From NCBI GenBank assembly GCA_016795425.1, contig JAEUHG010000002.1, positions 1 to 64,000 of the forward strand: a stretch of DNA of 64,000 nucleotides. The letters run 5' to 3'. The translations under genes and the position numbers were made by a program. Below the pieces are notes generated by a model. That model saw only the letters and a list, made by a program, of their open reading frames with translations. It was not told the DNA's origin and did no database searches. This DNA is from Verrucomicrobiales bacterium (GTDB taxonomy: Bacteria > Verrucomicrobiota > Verrucomicrobiia > Limisphaerales > CAIMTB01). The stretch's first letter is position 1, and the number at the start of each line of letters is the position of its first letter. Positions 44,631-54,158 of this stretch are shown piece after piece.

Positions 44631-47030
44631 ATGTCATCCGTTGGCCGATTTCTGCCTGGGCTTTTGCTGCTTTGGCTTGGTCTGCCTTTGCGCGGTCAGG
44701 AGCCACCCGCGACCAACCAGGCCGTGCGCCTCGAATTTTCGGTGGTGCCGACCAACAACGCGATTCTGATCACGGGGACAACCAATGTGATTTCGGTCAC
44801 GGTGAGCAATTTCCTGGCGTTCACCAACATTCTGATCACGGGGCGCGAGGGGACCAACACCATCGCTTTCAATGACACCGGCCGTCCACCGGACAACGCG
44901 GGCGAGGACGGCGTGTTCCGCGGGAACCTGGTGGCGCCGATCATCACCGAGGAAACGACGATCCAACTCCGGCTCGTATTGATCGGCACGGATTTGAGTT
45001 CGATTACCAACGAACCGCCGGCGGAGGAGCCCGTGCTGACCACGAATCGCCTGGATCTCACCTATCGCATAGTTCCACGGCCTCCCAACGACGCGTTCAC
45101 CAATGGATTTAAGATCGCTTCGGCGGGTGGCGTGACGGTGGGAACCAATCGATACGCCTCCTTGGAAGGCCGGGAGCCCAAGCATGCCGCGGTGGCTGGC
45201 GTGGATTCCAGTGTGTGGTGGACCTGGGGAGCCCCCGGTGCGGGGCCGGTTCTGGTCGACTTGGCGGGAACGGATTTTGCGGCAGTCCTGGCGGTTTACT
45301 CCGGAGACCGGGTCAGCAACCTGGTGGCGGTGGCGTCCTCCACCAATGACCTGTCGAATCGGTTGCCACCCAATGTCCGGTTCGAAGCCGTTCGAGGAAC
45401 GACCTATCGCATCGCGGTTTCCGGGCTCAACTCGAATGCCATGGGCCAGGTGCGGCTGCGAGTGGCGCCGGGCGGGACGCCGGACACCCGGGCCCCGGTG
45501 GTCGCGATCCAATCTCCGGCACCGGATTCCATTGTCTCGGACGAATTCGTGGTGGTAACGGGTTCGGCGCGTGAACCATTTCCCTTGGATTCCGGCGTCA
45601 GCAACGTGGTGGTCCAGGTGAACAACGGCCCCCTGACCAATGCCATCGGTGGAGACTCCTGGTCGGCCGTGGTGCCATTGCCGCCGGGAACCAATGTTAT
45701 TCGGGCCTATGCGGTGGACTACGCGGGGAACAAGAGCACGGCGGACAGCGTGGTGGTGCGCTACTTGAATCCCACCAATGATTACTTCGAGCTCTCCACC
45801 CAATTGGAAGGCACGGGTGGTCTGGTGACGGCGCGCAACGACCAGGCATCGAAGGAACCCGGTGAGCCGCTGCACGCCGGCAACGACGGGGGACGATCCA
45901 TCTGGTACTGGTGGCGGGCGCCTTCCGACGGCCAGTTGCTGCTCACCACCGCCGGTTGGACGTTGGAGACATTGCTGGCGGTGTATGTGGGGAACGAATT
46001 GGCCAACCTGACCGAGGTGATCAGCAACGACGATGCTTTTGAAGGGAGCCGCTACAGCGAGGTGACACTGGGGGTGGCGAGCAACGAGGTGTACCGCATC
46101 GCGGTCGATGCCTACGGCGCGGCCGTGGGTTCCTTCGGGCTCCAATATGTCTTCACGCCGCGGCAGGCGGGCAGCTTTCTTAATCTGAACATTGCCAGGG
46201 CGGCGGGAGGATCGGTGTCGCCGCCCGGCGGCGCCTTCCCGGAGGGCGCCCGGGTAACTCTCACGGCCATACCCCAGGACGACTTCGCGTTCGTTTCGTG
46301 GGAAGGCGATGTGGTGTCCACGGAGAACCCACTGACCCTGGTCATGACGCGGAATCTCCGAGTGACACCCCGTTTCCGCACGGCGCGGTTTACCGAGGAC
46401 TTCGAGACCGGTGATTTCTCACGGATACCGTGGGCCCTGGAGAATCCGCGTTGGGTATTGCAGACGAACTCGGTGGGGGCCGGGATGTTTGCGGCCCGGT
46501 CTCCCAAGATTCAGGGAAGGCAGAGCACCAGTCTGGTCCTATCCACCAACACCGGGGCCGGTACGGCGTCCTTCGAGTTTCGCGTCAGCACGGAGCCTGC
46601 GTGGGATGTCTTCGAGTTTCTGATCGATGGCGCGGTGGCGAAACGTTGGTCGGGCGAGCAGCCGTGGCAGACCTACAGTTTCAACCTGGGCGCCGGGCGT
46701 CACACGTTGACCTGGCGTTACACCAAGGATCCGAACTTCGAGGGAGGTGACGATGCCGTGTTCGTCGACAACGTGTATCTGCCACCGCCAAGTGGGGGCT
46801 CCGGCGGTTCCCAGCGGCCGGTGCTGGCGATTCATCTGTTTTCGGAGGGTGCGCAGCTCAATCTTCAAGGCGAGGCGGGAGTGACCTACGACATCGAGGC
46901 ATCCCCGTCCGTTGCCGGACCCTGGACCGTCATCGCCACGCAAACCTCAACGAGCGGCATCATCAATCTTCTCGACTTGGAGGCGGTCGGCGATTCCCGC
47001 CGCTTCTATCGCGCCCGGGTGCGCCCCTGA
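44631..47030 (+). CDS. Secreted multi-domain beta protein with InlB-B-repeat-like and jelly-roll modules
   Basis: 799 residues. Signal peptide FLPGLLLLWLGLPLRG. Two pre-peptidase-C-like domains share the opening NDAFTNGFKIASAGG and NDYFELSTQLEGTGG and the SVWWTWGAPGAG / SIWYWWRAPSDGQ core. An Ig-like module (about 285-375, TRAPVVAIQSPAPDS) separates them. A divergent InlB-B-like repeat follows (GGSVSPPGGAFPEGARVTLT, FVSWEGDV), then a MAM/LamG-like sandwich (FEDF-type start TEDFETGDFSRIP). The C-terminus YDIEASPSVAGPW ... RRFYRARVRP is the same domain type that ends the neighbouring giant protein, suggesting a shared export or attachment route. Divergent from that gene; function unknown. Confidence 0.88.
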   Translation: MSSVGRFLPGLLLLWLGLPLRGQEPPATNQAVRLEFSVVPTNNAILITGTTNVISVTVSNFLAFTNILITGREGTNTIAFNDTGRPPDNAGEDGVFRGNLVAPIITEETTIQLRLVLIGTDLSSITNEPPAEEPVLTTNRLDLTYRIVPRPPNDAFTNGFKIASAGGVTVGTNRYASLEGREPKHAAVAGVDSSVWWTWGAPGAGPVLVDLAGTDFAAVLAVYSGDRVSNLVAVASSTNDLSNRLPPNVRFEAVRGTTYRIAVSGLNSNAMGQVRLRVAPGGTPDTRAPVVAIQSPAPDSIVSDEFVVVTGSAREPFPLDSGVSNVVVQVNNGPLTNAIGGDSWSAVVPLPPGTNVIRAYAVDYAGNKSTADSVVVRYLNPTNDYFELSTQLEGTGGLVTARNDQASKEPGEPLHAGNDGGRSIWYWWRAPSDGQLLLTTAGWTLETLLAVYVGNELANLTEVISNDDAFEGSRYSEVTLGVASNEVYRIAVDAYGAAVGSFGLQYVFTPRQAGSFLNLNIARAAGGSVSPPGGAFPEGARVTLTAIPQDDFAFVSWEGDVVSTENPLTLVMTRNLRVTPRFRTARFTEDFETGDFSRIPWALENPRWVLQTNSVGAGMFAARSPKIQGRQSTSLVLSTNTGAGTASFEFRVSTEPAWDVFEFLIDGAVAKRWSGEQPWQTYSFNLGAGRHTLTWRYTKDPNFEGGDDAVFVDNVYLPPPSGGSGGSQRPVLAIHLFSEGAQLNLQGEAGVTYDIEASPSVAGPWTVIATQTSTSGIINLLDLEAVGDSRRFYRARVRP

Positions 47031-47089
47031 GTGCAGACCTGGCACGGACCGCACCCGGTTGTGCCGGGACGGTGGACGGCAATCAGGCG

Positions 47090-47119
47090 CCTGCGAGAAC
47101 GCGGATCGCTTCTCGCAGG
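47090..47119. terminator. Perfect 10-bp-stem hairpin between convergent genes
   Basis: CCTGCGAGAA (47090-47099), a 10-nt loop, then TTCTCGCAGG (47110-47119). It lies between the stops of two convergent genes (47030 and 47148), the expected place for a bidirectional terminator. No T-tract follows on either strand, so it may act through RNA folding and Rho or as an mRNA 3' end protector. Confidence 0.5.
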
Positions 47120-47147
47120 GTGGGGGAAGGCAGGGACGCGAATGAAT

Positions 47148-48338
47148 CTATTCGCAGGCCCCAGGGGCGAGGGGGGTATTCGGGTCCACCACCGAAAGGC
47201 GCAAATTCGCGGGTGCCGAGGGTTTGACGGTCTGGGCAGGGTCGAGCGGAAGAGTGGGGTCACCGTCCAATTGATAGTGCGGCGTACGGTAGCGTCGCGG
47301 ACTGAGCAAGGCGAGGTAACCATCGGCGGCGGAGGTGCCGTACATCCACACCGGGTCAGGGTACCCCCAGGTGACGAGCAGAAAATGCCTCAGCCATCGA
47401 CGGTCGCCTTGGTCGCCCTGCTGATTGCCGCCTTCCCAGATCGGCTCGTACTCGTACGAGCGCAGATTGGAAAACCAGACGCCGCGGATCATGCCGTTTT
47501 CGATGTTCGAAAGATAGAAGCTGTAGCGGTAGTCCTGGCCATAGGAGGCATAGGCGTAGACCTCGTGTCCGGCCCAGGGCGACTCCCGGAATTCGTTGGT
47601 CACCTTCCACGTCACCTTTGGCCGATACCGCGCGAGCATTTCTCCTCGTTCCGGCGTATAGACGGAACCGAAGATGATGCCCTCCATATCCGGCTGCCAT
47701 CGTCCTTGTCGCCAATCGAGATCCCGTTGGAGGTAATCCGCGAGGGCGGCATGTTCGTCGATGCGGGGCACTCGGGGAGAGCCCGACTTGTAATAGCCTT
47801 CCGGAATGGAACCGCGAGGCAGTTCGGGGAGACCGCTGAAGTCGACGCGGCCCACCGCCCAGCGGGCGCCGTTGACCAGGTAGGTCTGGTCCCATCGCCC
47901 GTCTCCCCGGTCATTGCGGTAGAAGTTCAGCCCGGTGGAGACATTGTGATTGGTGGCGTCCGTCCAGGCGTTGGATGGAAGGGTGCCCGAATAGGGAAAG
48001 TCATTCCAAACACAACGAGCCGTGTGACCGTCGGGGGCGGCGACACCGGTGGCCGGACGCGCGACGGCACCAAAGAGGAAGAGCGCGCGCGGTTGGTGGG
48101 TTTCGGCGAGGCGGAGAATGTCGAGCGCGCGTGTGGCGCGGTCGGGACTGTTCCATCCGGTGCGCGGAACGATTTCGGTAAGGACTTCCCAGCCTTCGGC
48201 TCGTACCTGGCTGCGCCAGGAGTCGAGCAAAGCGGCGTGCTGATCCGCGGCGTCATCGGCGGCAACAAGGAGCACGGTGGCGGCTGGGGCGGTGGCGCTG
48301 GTAATTAAAGCGAGGACGAACGGGAGGAGGAGGCGCAT
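47148..48338 (-). CDS. Secreted hypothetical protein, possible caspase-like (C25-type) fold
   Basis: 396 residues with a signal peptide (MRLLLPFVLALITSATAPAA). The mature start VLLVAADDAADQHAALLDSW and RALFLFGAVARPATG suggest an alternating alpha/beta domain of the kind seen in gingipain-like C25 proteins, and the C-terminus ends in a small beta tail. I cannot identify a His/Cys catalytic pair with confidence, so activity is unassigned. The ATG at 48338 is chosen for its signal peptide; the frame runs on upstream without support. Converges with the secreted protein at 44631. Confidence 0.75.
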   Translation of the reverse strand: MRLLLPFVLALITSATAPAATVLLVAADDAADQHAALLDSWRSQVRAEGWEVLTEIVPRTGWNSPDRATRALDILRLAETHQPRALFLFGAVARPATGVAAPDGHTARCVWNDFPYSGTLPSNAWTDATNHNVSTGLNFYRNDRGDGRWDQTYLVNGARWAVGRVDFSGLPELPRGSIPEGYYKSGSPRVPRIDEHAALADYLQRDLDWRQGRWQPDMEGIIFGSVYTPERGEMLARYRPKVTWKVTNEFRESPWAGHEVYAYASYGQDYRYSFYLSNIENGMIRGVWFSNLRSYEYEPIWEGGNQQGDQGDRRWLRHFLLVTWGYPDPVWMYGTSAADGYLALLSPRRYRTPHYQLDGDPTLPLDPAQTVKPSAPANLRLSVVDPNTPLAPGACE

Positions 48339-48997
48339 GGATACGACTGAGCGGTAATCACCCAGCCGGCCTGTCGAGAGGCAGAGAAATCCGACGCGCC
48401 CCCTGGGTGATGAGGCGATCGAATGCGGCACTCGATCGGCCCAGACCGAGGCAGACTTCGGCGGACCAGCGCACGACACGTGTCGCGTATTGTCGGGCTA
48501 GTGCCAAACCCGGCTGATGGCGCGCCGGAAGGCGTCGTGGCGTGCTCGGGAGCTTTCTCCGAGGCGTCATGCCTGTCCGTGGCACCGAAAACGGCGCGAG
48601 CCGTGGTCCGGTGCGGAGTTGCGCTTGTTTGAGTCGGACGATGCCGTGCAACCAGACCGACCGCGCGGCGGCCGGCCTCAGGATGGTGATTCCCGCCTGA
48701 TGCTCATGCGAAGATCGTCCGTTGGACGATCGATGGAGGTTGCGCCACATCGTGCCAGATACTGCATCGGCCGGTGGCGCCAATCTCTCAACCTACGATG
48801 ATCCAGCCGGGGCAAAAAATGTTGGTGAACTGGGACGGCGGCGCGGAGTGCGACGCTGAATCGCGTACCCGAAGGTGCGTGGGAGGGATTCGACTAACGC
48901 GACGCTTTAGCCGGAACCGTGCGGCAGAAGCGGTGCGGATCAGTTCCCGGCCAGCGGCCGCCGGGAGGTAGTTGAGGCGGGCCCGGATGGTTCCCGG
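48339..48997. other. 660-bp stretch without a supported gene; two strong dyad symmetries
   Basis: No reading frame here has a convincing start, domain or codon pattern. Two symmetries stand out: a perfect 12-bp palindrome CGACACGTGTCG at 48474-48485, and GATCGTCC-GTT-GGACGATC (8-bp arms, 3-nt loop) at 48713-48731. The region should hold the promoter of the leftward gene at 48338 and the end of the leftward DUF2723 gene. It may be decayed coding DNA. Confidence 0.5.
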
Positions 48998-51900
48998 CTA
49001 GGGCACCAATCGTTTCCAGTCGGGATGATCCTGAACCGTTTGGAAGCGGAGATCGGTGCGGGCGACGGCCCGCAGGTCCTTGGATTTGGCGTCACGGGCG
49101 CGCCGGGCGTCGCTGATCTCGAGGGCCTTCTCCAGGGCTTTCATGGCGTCGGCTGGCTTGCGGAGGGTGGCCAGGACTCCGGCGTAATCATACCAGGCTT
49201 CCGGACTATCCGGCGCCTTCTGAACCAACTTACCGAGGGTGGTCTCGAGACGCGGTCCATCCGCCAACTGGGCATAGGTTTGGGCGGCGGCGATGAGCGT
49301 ATTCTGATCGATGTCCGGCAGCTCAATCAGCTTGTCGAGGATGATTTTGGCGCGGATGGGCTGGCGCAATTGGATGAACGCGGCGGCGAGATAGCTGCCG
49401 GTGGTGGCATTGGTGGGGGACGCCTTCCATTGCGGTTCCAGGTGGTTGATGATGGCCGAGAAGACCTGGGTCGCCTGGGAGACCATCTGATTGTCGAGAT
49501 AGGTCTGGGCCAGGAGCATGGCGTTGGAAATGTTATTGGGGTTCTTGCGGAACTCCTCTTCCTGCGTTTGGAACTGTTGCCGGGCGACAGCGAATTGCGG
49601 CGCGCTGTTCTTCATCTGCCGCAGTTGCTCGACCAGGGAGACGACGGAGGTGTTGAAGGGATCGAGGCGCAAGGCCGTCGTGGCGATGAGCAGGGCGTCG
49701 TCGAAACGTCCCACCATTGCCAGGAGTTGCACGTAGCGGAAGACCGCTTCCGGACTGTAAGGGCAATAGGCGAAGGCCTGGCGAAAGGCGAAGTCGGCCT
49801 CCTTGATCATCCGCTGTTGTTCCGTGGAATTCTTGGCATTGTTGACCCGCCAGGCATAGACGCCGCCGATGCTGCTGCGCAGTTTGGAGAAGGCTTTTTG
49901 CGCGTTGTCGTCGCGGATGAACTTGCGGTCGCCTTTGAACTCCCTGAGGTCGCCCTGGATGTAGACTTTCTCGACGAAGTCACAGATTTCCTTCACCGAG
50001 GTTTCTTCGCCGATCCAATTGCCGATGAGGCGGTCGGAGTATTGGCGCCAGAACTCGTGGTCCCGTTGCAGCACATCCTCGGGAAGCGTAGCCAGGGGCT
50101 CGCGATTGATCTTCATGATGATCCCGAACGGCGTGAGGTAGGGATACATCCAATCCAGCGGGAAACTCTCCTCGATGAAGAATTCGTGATTGGGATTGGC
50201 ATCGAAGATCACGCGGCAGAGCAGGGCGTTGATGGCCATGACAGCGACCTGGCCGGCCACCGTCACGCGGCCGCCTTCCTCGCGCACTTCCTCGCCCGGC
50301 TTGAGTTGACCCAGGCTCTTTCTCTGGAACGCATCCGACATGTACTCGTTGTAAGACTTGGAGGATTCCTCCGGGGACGGCGTATGGATCTCCAGATCCG
50401 GGTAGACACCCCCCGGGCTCTGGCGGATGGCGTTGGGATAGACCTCTTCCATCAAGCGGCGGCCCATTCGGATGCGGGCGGCTGTTGGAAGATCCTGGTT
50501 GAAGAGGCGCTGCAGGGACACCGAGAGCGGCAAGCGTTTCAGGAGGTCGGGACGGTAGAGATATTTGTCATCCTGACGATAGCGGGCGAGGCGTTCGGAG
50601 ACGCGCGCCTGGCGTTGGCCGGGATCGGCGTTGGCGGCAACAATTCCGGTGAGCTCGTCCTGCAGCTGCAGTCGAGCCACATATTCCTCGTCCAATAGTC
50701 GGTTCAGGTCCTGGGCGAGCACTTTGGCCAGTCGCCCGCCGGTGGCCCCGGAGGTGATGAGATCCCGGGTCCCGGGTTCCAGCAGTTTCAGCAGGTGCTG
50801 GGAGAACGGGTCCTGGTCGTTGGCCGCCTTGAGGCGGCTGACGAGTTGAGACACGTCGGTGAAGTGATCGGCCTTGAAGTAGGATTCGCCCGCACGGCGG
50901 TGGCGCTCGACGGTGGCGCCGAAGCGCGTCAGAAGGTGGTCGAGGGGGGCGAAGGCCTTGGCCAGGCCGTTGGTGTACAGACCCTTTTCCCGTTCACGCT
51001 GGCTGCGGAACATCTCCTGGAAGAAGGGGGAGTCGTAGGGGATTTGGGCGCTGCGATTGTAGTGGGCGCGGATGTAGTTGAGATAAGTGCCGTCGGCGAG
51101 GGCGTTCTGGGTGATCAGATAGACGTCGCGGCGATCGAACTCGGGATCGCGGGGTTTGCAGCGAGCCGGAATGAAGCTCTCGCAGAAGATCATGTAGGTC
51201 GGATTGAACCGGCCGGGATCGGTGCCGCCGAAGAGCACCGCGTCCCGGGTCATTTCCGGGTAAAGCGGCTTGCCGTCCTTATCCTTGAACGGGGGCGTGA
51301 ACATGTCGTGTCCGAACCAGTATCCATACAAGTGGCCGCGCTGCTCGTTGTCGGCCCAGTGCGTCAGAATTGTCTTCAGCGGGAGCAGACTGAAGAGGAC
51401 GAGAAACACTCTGAGATTGGCCTTGAGCGGGCTCAAGGCGAGGGCGCACACGGCAATCATGGCGAACCCCAGGGAAACCAGGCTGGCGAGCCGGTCCACC
51501 ATGTCCCGGGTGGGTTCGATTCCGAAAAAGTAGGAGGGCTGCTCCGGTGGGAAGAGCTCCACCACGCCGAAGGTGACCGCGAGCACGAACAGGGCGATCC
51601 CGGCGGCGACGGAGGAGGCCATCATCAACCATTTCCGGGAATTCCTGTATTCTACGGCGAGCAGGGCGCCGATCAGGGCGAGGCCGTAGCCGAATCCCAT
51701 GGCGATGATGACGTGGGACGCGGTGAAGAAGACCTTGGTCAGCTCTCGGCTTTGGCGGTCGGTGTTGGGATTCAGCAACCACAGCAACAGGAAGGCGAGG
51801 CAGACATAGATCGCGCTCAGCCCGATCATCCAGCCCTTCTCCGACTTGCGCAGACGGGCCCAAAAGAGGAACGGCACCAGCGCGATCAGCAGGTAAACCA

Positions 51901-53083
51901 GATTGAATTCTTCGACCGCGCCCTCGAAGAGCATCAGCACCTGTTCGAAGATCTTTCCCGGGTCCAGCGAGGGGTTGGTTTTTTCGTACTGGCCGCGAGT
52001 GAAGGCATGCACGAACCCGTCCCAGGTTCTGGGATATCCCCAGTTCAGGGGCGGATTGGTGGACCCGGTGATCGGCATGTAGAAGTACAGCGCCGCGCCC
52101 AGGATCCACATGCCCAGTGAAATGGCGGCGGGCACGATTTCGGTGCCCAATCCGCCGGTCTTGAATGCCAGCCAACCGCAGGCGCCCAGGGATCCGATGC
52201 CGACGAGATGGAAGATGCCGGACAAAGCGACGCTGGTGCGGATGCTTTCCAGGCCGTCGTTCTGCATCATGATCAGCCCGATGATGTAGATGGCGCTGTT
52301 GGCGAGGAAGGCGTCGCGACCGAGTTTGGGATGGGCGGCAGCGATCATCACCTCGATGCCCATGGCAGCGACGATCAGCGTTTGGTGATTCGTGAACGCG
52401 ATGCCGAACATGAACGCGGCCCAATACAGGTAGCGACGCTGTTGCGGGGCGTAGAGGAAGTGCAGCAGGAATACCAGAGTCAGTACCAAGGAAAGAACGC
52501 TCAGGGTATAGACCTCGACGATCACCGCCTGCGACCACATGAACCCGTTGAACGCGATCAACAGACCCGCGGCCACCGCCGCGACAATGCAAATGGCATC
52601 CTGAACCTTTGATTCGAGTTGCTTGGCCTGATCGATCGCCTCCACGAGAAAGGCGCCGACTCTCGAGACCATCATGGCGAGGACGCCCGAGGACAGCGCT
52701 GCCGCGACGGCGGACGACACCGCCACCCGCCAGGCAATGTTGGAGAACGGAAGCAGGACCGTGAAGAGCCAGGTGTAGATGGTCCACACCGGATACCCCG
52801 GTGGGTGCGGCACACCCGCGTAATACGATGCCACCGCCAGTTCGCCGCTGTCCTCCAGCGTCACGTCAGGAGCCAGGGTCCAGAGGTACCCGGCCATGGA
52901 TAGCAACGTGGTGATGAGGAAGGCGATCCAGTCCGGCCGACGGAACAGCGTAACGGCAGCGGCGGTCGCGGTCGCGGTCGCGGTCGCGGTCGGCGGAGTC
53001 GTGGCGGCTGGAGAAGCGGGCTTGGCGGACTTACCGGTCGGCGCGACAGGCTTGGCCTTCGCGTCGGGCTTGGGATTGGGCAT
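48998..53083 (-). CDS. DUF2723 membrane protein (glycosyltransferase family 117-like) with C-terminal TPR region
   Basis: 1361 residues. A Pro/Ala/Thr/Lys-rich cytoplasmic tail (about 1-45) contains a TA-repeat coded by a hexanucleotide microsatellite. About 11-12 transmembrane helices follow (50-560). The DUF2723 signature is at the first loop (LAPDVTLEDSGELAVASYYAGVPHPPGYP), where the acidic pair in EDSGE resembles the catalytic site of GT-C glycosyltransferases. A large soluble periplasmic region follows (YGYWFGHDMFTPPF, then helical). TPR-like repeats occupy about 1110-1340 (AFAYCPYSPEAVFRYVQLLA, PEAWYDYAGVLATLRKPADA). Probably transfers a lipid-linked sugar to secreted proteins or glycans; the substrate is unknown. 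Three bases after the small membrane gene at 53087, so co-transcribed with the ECF sigma factor. Confidence 0.92.
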   Translation of the reverse strand: MPNPKPDAKAKPVAPTGKSAKPASPAATTPPTATATATATAAAVTLFRRPDWIAFLITTLLSMAGYLWTLAPDVTLEDSGELAVASYYAGVPHPPGYPVWTIYTWLFTVLLPFSNIAWRVAVSSAVAAALSSGVLAMMVSRVGAFLVEAIDQAKQLESKVQDAICIVAAVAAGLLIAFNGFMWSQAVIVEVYTLSVLSLVLTLVFLLHFLYAPQQRRYLYWAAFMFGIAFTNHQTLIVAAMGIEVMIAAAHPKLGRDAFLANSAIYIIGLIMMQNDGLESIRTSVALSGIFHLVGIGSLGACGWLAFKTGGLGTEIVPAAISLGMWILGAALYFYMPITGSTNPPLNWGYPRTWDGFVHAFTRGQYEKTNPSLDPGKIFEQVLMLFEGAVEEFNLVYLLIALVPFLFWARLRKSEKGWMIGLSAIYVCLAFLLLWLLNPNTDRQSRELTKVFFTASHVIIAMGFGYGLALIGALLAVEYRNSRKWLMMASSVAAGIALFVLAVTFGVVELFPPEQPSYFFGIEPTRDMVDRLASLVSLGFAMIAVCALALSPLKANLRVFLVLFSLLPLKTILTHWADNEQRGHLYGYWFGHDMFTPPFKDKDGKPLYPEMTRDAVLFGGTDPGRFNPTYMIFCESFIPARCKPRDPEFDRRDVYLITQNALADGTYLNYIRAHYNRSAQIPYDSPFFQEMFRSQREREKGLYTNGLAKAFAPLDHLLTRFGATVERHRRAGESYFKADHFTDVSQLVSRLKAANDQDPFSQHLLKLLEPGTRDLITSGATGGRLAKVLAQDLNRLLDEEYVARLQLQDELTGIVAANADPGQRQARVSERLARYRQDDKYLYRPDLLKRLPLSVSLQRLFNQDLPTAARIRMGRRLMEEVYPNAIRQSPGGVYPDLEIHTPSPEESSKSYNEYMSDAFQRKSLGQLKPGEEVREEGGRVTVAGQVAVMAINALLCRVIFDANPNHEFFIEESFPLDWMYPYLTPFGIIMKINREPLATLPEDVLQRDHEFWRQYSDRLIGNWIGEETSVKEICDFVEKVYIQGDLREFKGDRKFIRDDNAQKAFSKLRSSIGGVYAWRVNNAKNSTEQQRMIKEADFAFRQAFAYCPYSPEAVFRYVQLLAMVGRFDDALLIATTALRLDPFNTSVVSLVEQLRQMKNSAPQFAVARQQFQTQEEEFRKNPNNISNAMLLAQTYLDNQMVSQATQVFSAIINHLEPQWKASPTNATTGSYLAAAFIQLRQPIRAKIILDKLIELPDIDQNTLIAAAQTYAQLADGPRLETTLGKLVQKAPDSPEAWYDYAGVLATLRKPADAMKALEKALEISDARRARDAKSKDLRAVARTDLRFQTVQDHPDWKRLVP
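52963..52992. repeat. Hexanucleotide microsatellite (CGGTCG)x5 inside the DUF2723 gene
   Basis: Five perfect tandem copies of CGGTCG on the plus strand, coding a TATATATATA stretch in the disordered N-terminal tail of the leftward protein. Because the unit is six bases, slippage changes the tail by two residues per unit without shifting the frame. Confidence 0.85.
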
Positions 53084-53086
53084 AGA

Positions 53087-53506
53087 TCAGCGCGTAAAGA
53101 CGTTGGTCTGCCGGAGCAGTAAAGAACCGAAGCTTGAAGCGATCGCGCCCGCGTTTGTCGAACGAAATCTCGGTTCAGGTGGGGCGTTTTGCTCGGCAGC
53201 GATGAAACCCGCCGTGGCGGCGGCGGACAGACCGGCCAGCGACAAGGAGGGTGCGGTGCCGGAATCAAGGGGGGTCCACGCGGTGGCCAGTGTCAGGACC
53301 AGCATGGCGGCGGCGGCGAATGGCGCGAACCAGAGCTGAAGGGGCGGCAGGGCGAGTGCGGGCGCGGTGGCGGGAATGCCGGCGGCAGCCGTCGCGGCGA
53401 GCGTCGGGCCCGTTTTGGCCTCGAACAAGAGGGCCCTAATGTTTCGAGACGGCCGGCGCGGACGCAAACCACGCAGGGTCGTTTCCAGGGGATCCCAGGG
53501 TTTCAT
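53087..53506 (-). CDS. Small single-pass membrane protein next to an ECF sigma factor, possible anti-sigma
   Basis: 139 residues. A basic N-terminus (RGLRPRRPSRNIRALLFEA) is followed by a Pro/Ala-rich segment and one hydrophobic helix (LWFAPFAAAAMLVLTLATAW), then a short Ala/Ser-rich tail. The start overlaps the 3' end of the sigma gene by 71 bp in another frame. This order, sigma then single-pass membrane protein, is typical of anti-sigma factors, but there is no zinc-binding HxxxCxxC motif. Anti-sigma is the best guess from context only. Confidence 0.65.
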   Translation of the reverse strand: MKPWDPLETTLRGLRPRRPSRNIRALLFEAKTGPTLAATAAAGIPATAPALALPPLQLWFAPFAAAAMLVLTLATAWTPLDSGTAPSLSLAGLSAAATAGFIAAEQNAPPEPRFRSTNAGAIASSFGSLLLRQTNVFTR

Positions 53507-53999
53507 GGCGACTTTCGTACTTGGGGAGTTGGGCGCGGAGTTTCTGCAGGCCGTACCGGTACCGACCGGCGGCCGTATTCGGGGAGATGCCGAGCAGTTC
53601 GGCGATCTCCTCGAAGGTCAGATTGTGCCAAAGCTTCAAGACGATGACTTCCCGTTGCTCGGCAGGCAGATGGGCCAAGGCCCGTGCCGCGCGGTCTTCG
53701 TCGGGATGTTCCATCGATTCCGCTTCGAACCAGCGCGACGACTCGAATTCGCGAGCCAGTCGACGCCACAGGGTGCGTCGATGGTTGAGGGCCCGGTTGC
53801 GGAAGCTGCGGACGAGGTAGAACCGCGGTTCCTTGGGCGGTTCCGGCAAGGTCAGGACAGCCCGAAAGGTGTCATGGAGCAGGTCTTCCGCCTCGGCATG
53901 ACCCAGTCCCATGGCCCGGCCATAAAGGACCAGTTCGGCGGCGCACGCGTCGTAAAGCGGCTCTGCCCAATGTACCGATTCGTTCCCTGACGATTGCAC
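53436..53999 (-). CDS. ECF-type RNA polymerase sigma factor
   Basis: 187 residues with a GTG start. Region 2 lies at about 15-80 (EAEDLLHDTFRAVL, RFYLVRSFRNRALNHRR), region 4 at about 110-160 (LPAEQREVIVLKLWHNLTFE, IAELLGISPNTAAGRYRYGL). The C-terminal about 25 residues are unusual and overlap the next gene. Starts within 160 bp of the divergent Gfo/Idh/MocA gene. On its own strand GGAACTT lies at about 54047-54041 and a GTCTA at about 54016-54012, a rough match to autoregulated ECF promoters, but the spacing is longer than normal. Confidence 0.92.
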   Translation of the reverse strand: MQSSGNESVHWAEPLYDACAAELVLYGRAMGLGHAEAEDLLHDTFRAVLTLPEPPKEPRFYLVRSFRNRALNHRRTLWRRLAREFESSRWFEAESMEHPDEDRAARALAHLPAEQREVIVLKLWHNLTFEEIAELLGISPNTAAGRYRYGLQKLRAQLPKYESRHETLGSPGNDPAWFASAPAVSKH

Positions 54000-54158
54000 T
54001 TCAGCCTATAGACACCGACCGGGTCGGGTTTTGTATAAAGTTCCTGGGGACGATGACCGGGCCGGAACCTCGGTCAACGGCATTTCCCTTGCCCTTGCCG
54101 GGCCAGCCCGGATGCTGCGCGCCATCAGCCCGCCGCGGATTCACCACCAGCGCCATCC

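Noticed and set aside
48358..48783. 141-codon leftward frame in the gene-less stretch
   Set aside because: Arg/Pro-rich, no domain, no ribosome binding site; looks like chance in GC-rich DNA.
49025..52120. Two long rightward frames opposite the DUF2723 gene
   Set aside because: Composition is Glu/Gly/Gln-rich antisense of transmembrane helices; the leftward strand has a full family match.
52963..52992. Microsatellite as an on/off phase-variation switch
   Set aside because: The unit is six bases, so copy changes cannot shift the frame.
54012..54049. Autoregulated ECF promoter (GGAACTT and GTCTA) before the sigma gene at 53999
   Set aside because: The spacer is about 24 bases, well beyond the normal 15-18, so it is only mentioned as a possibility.
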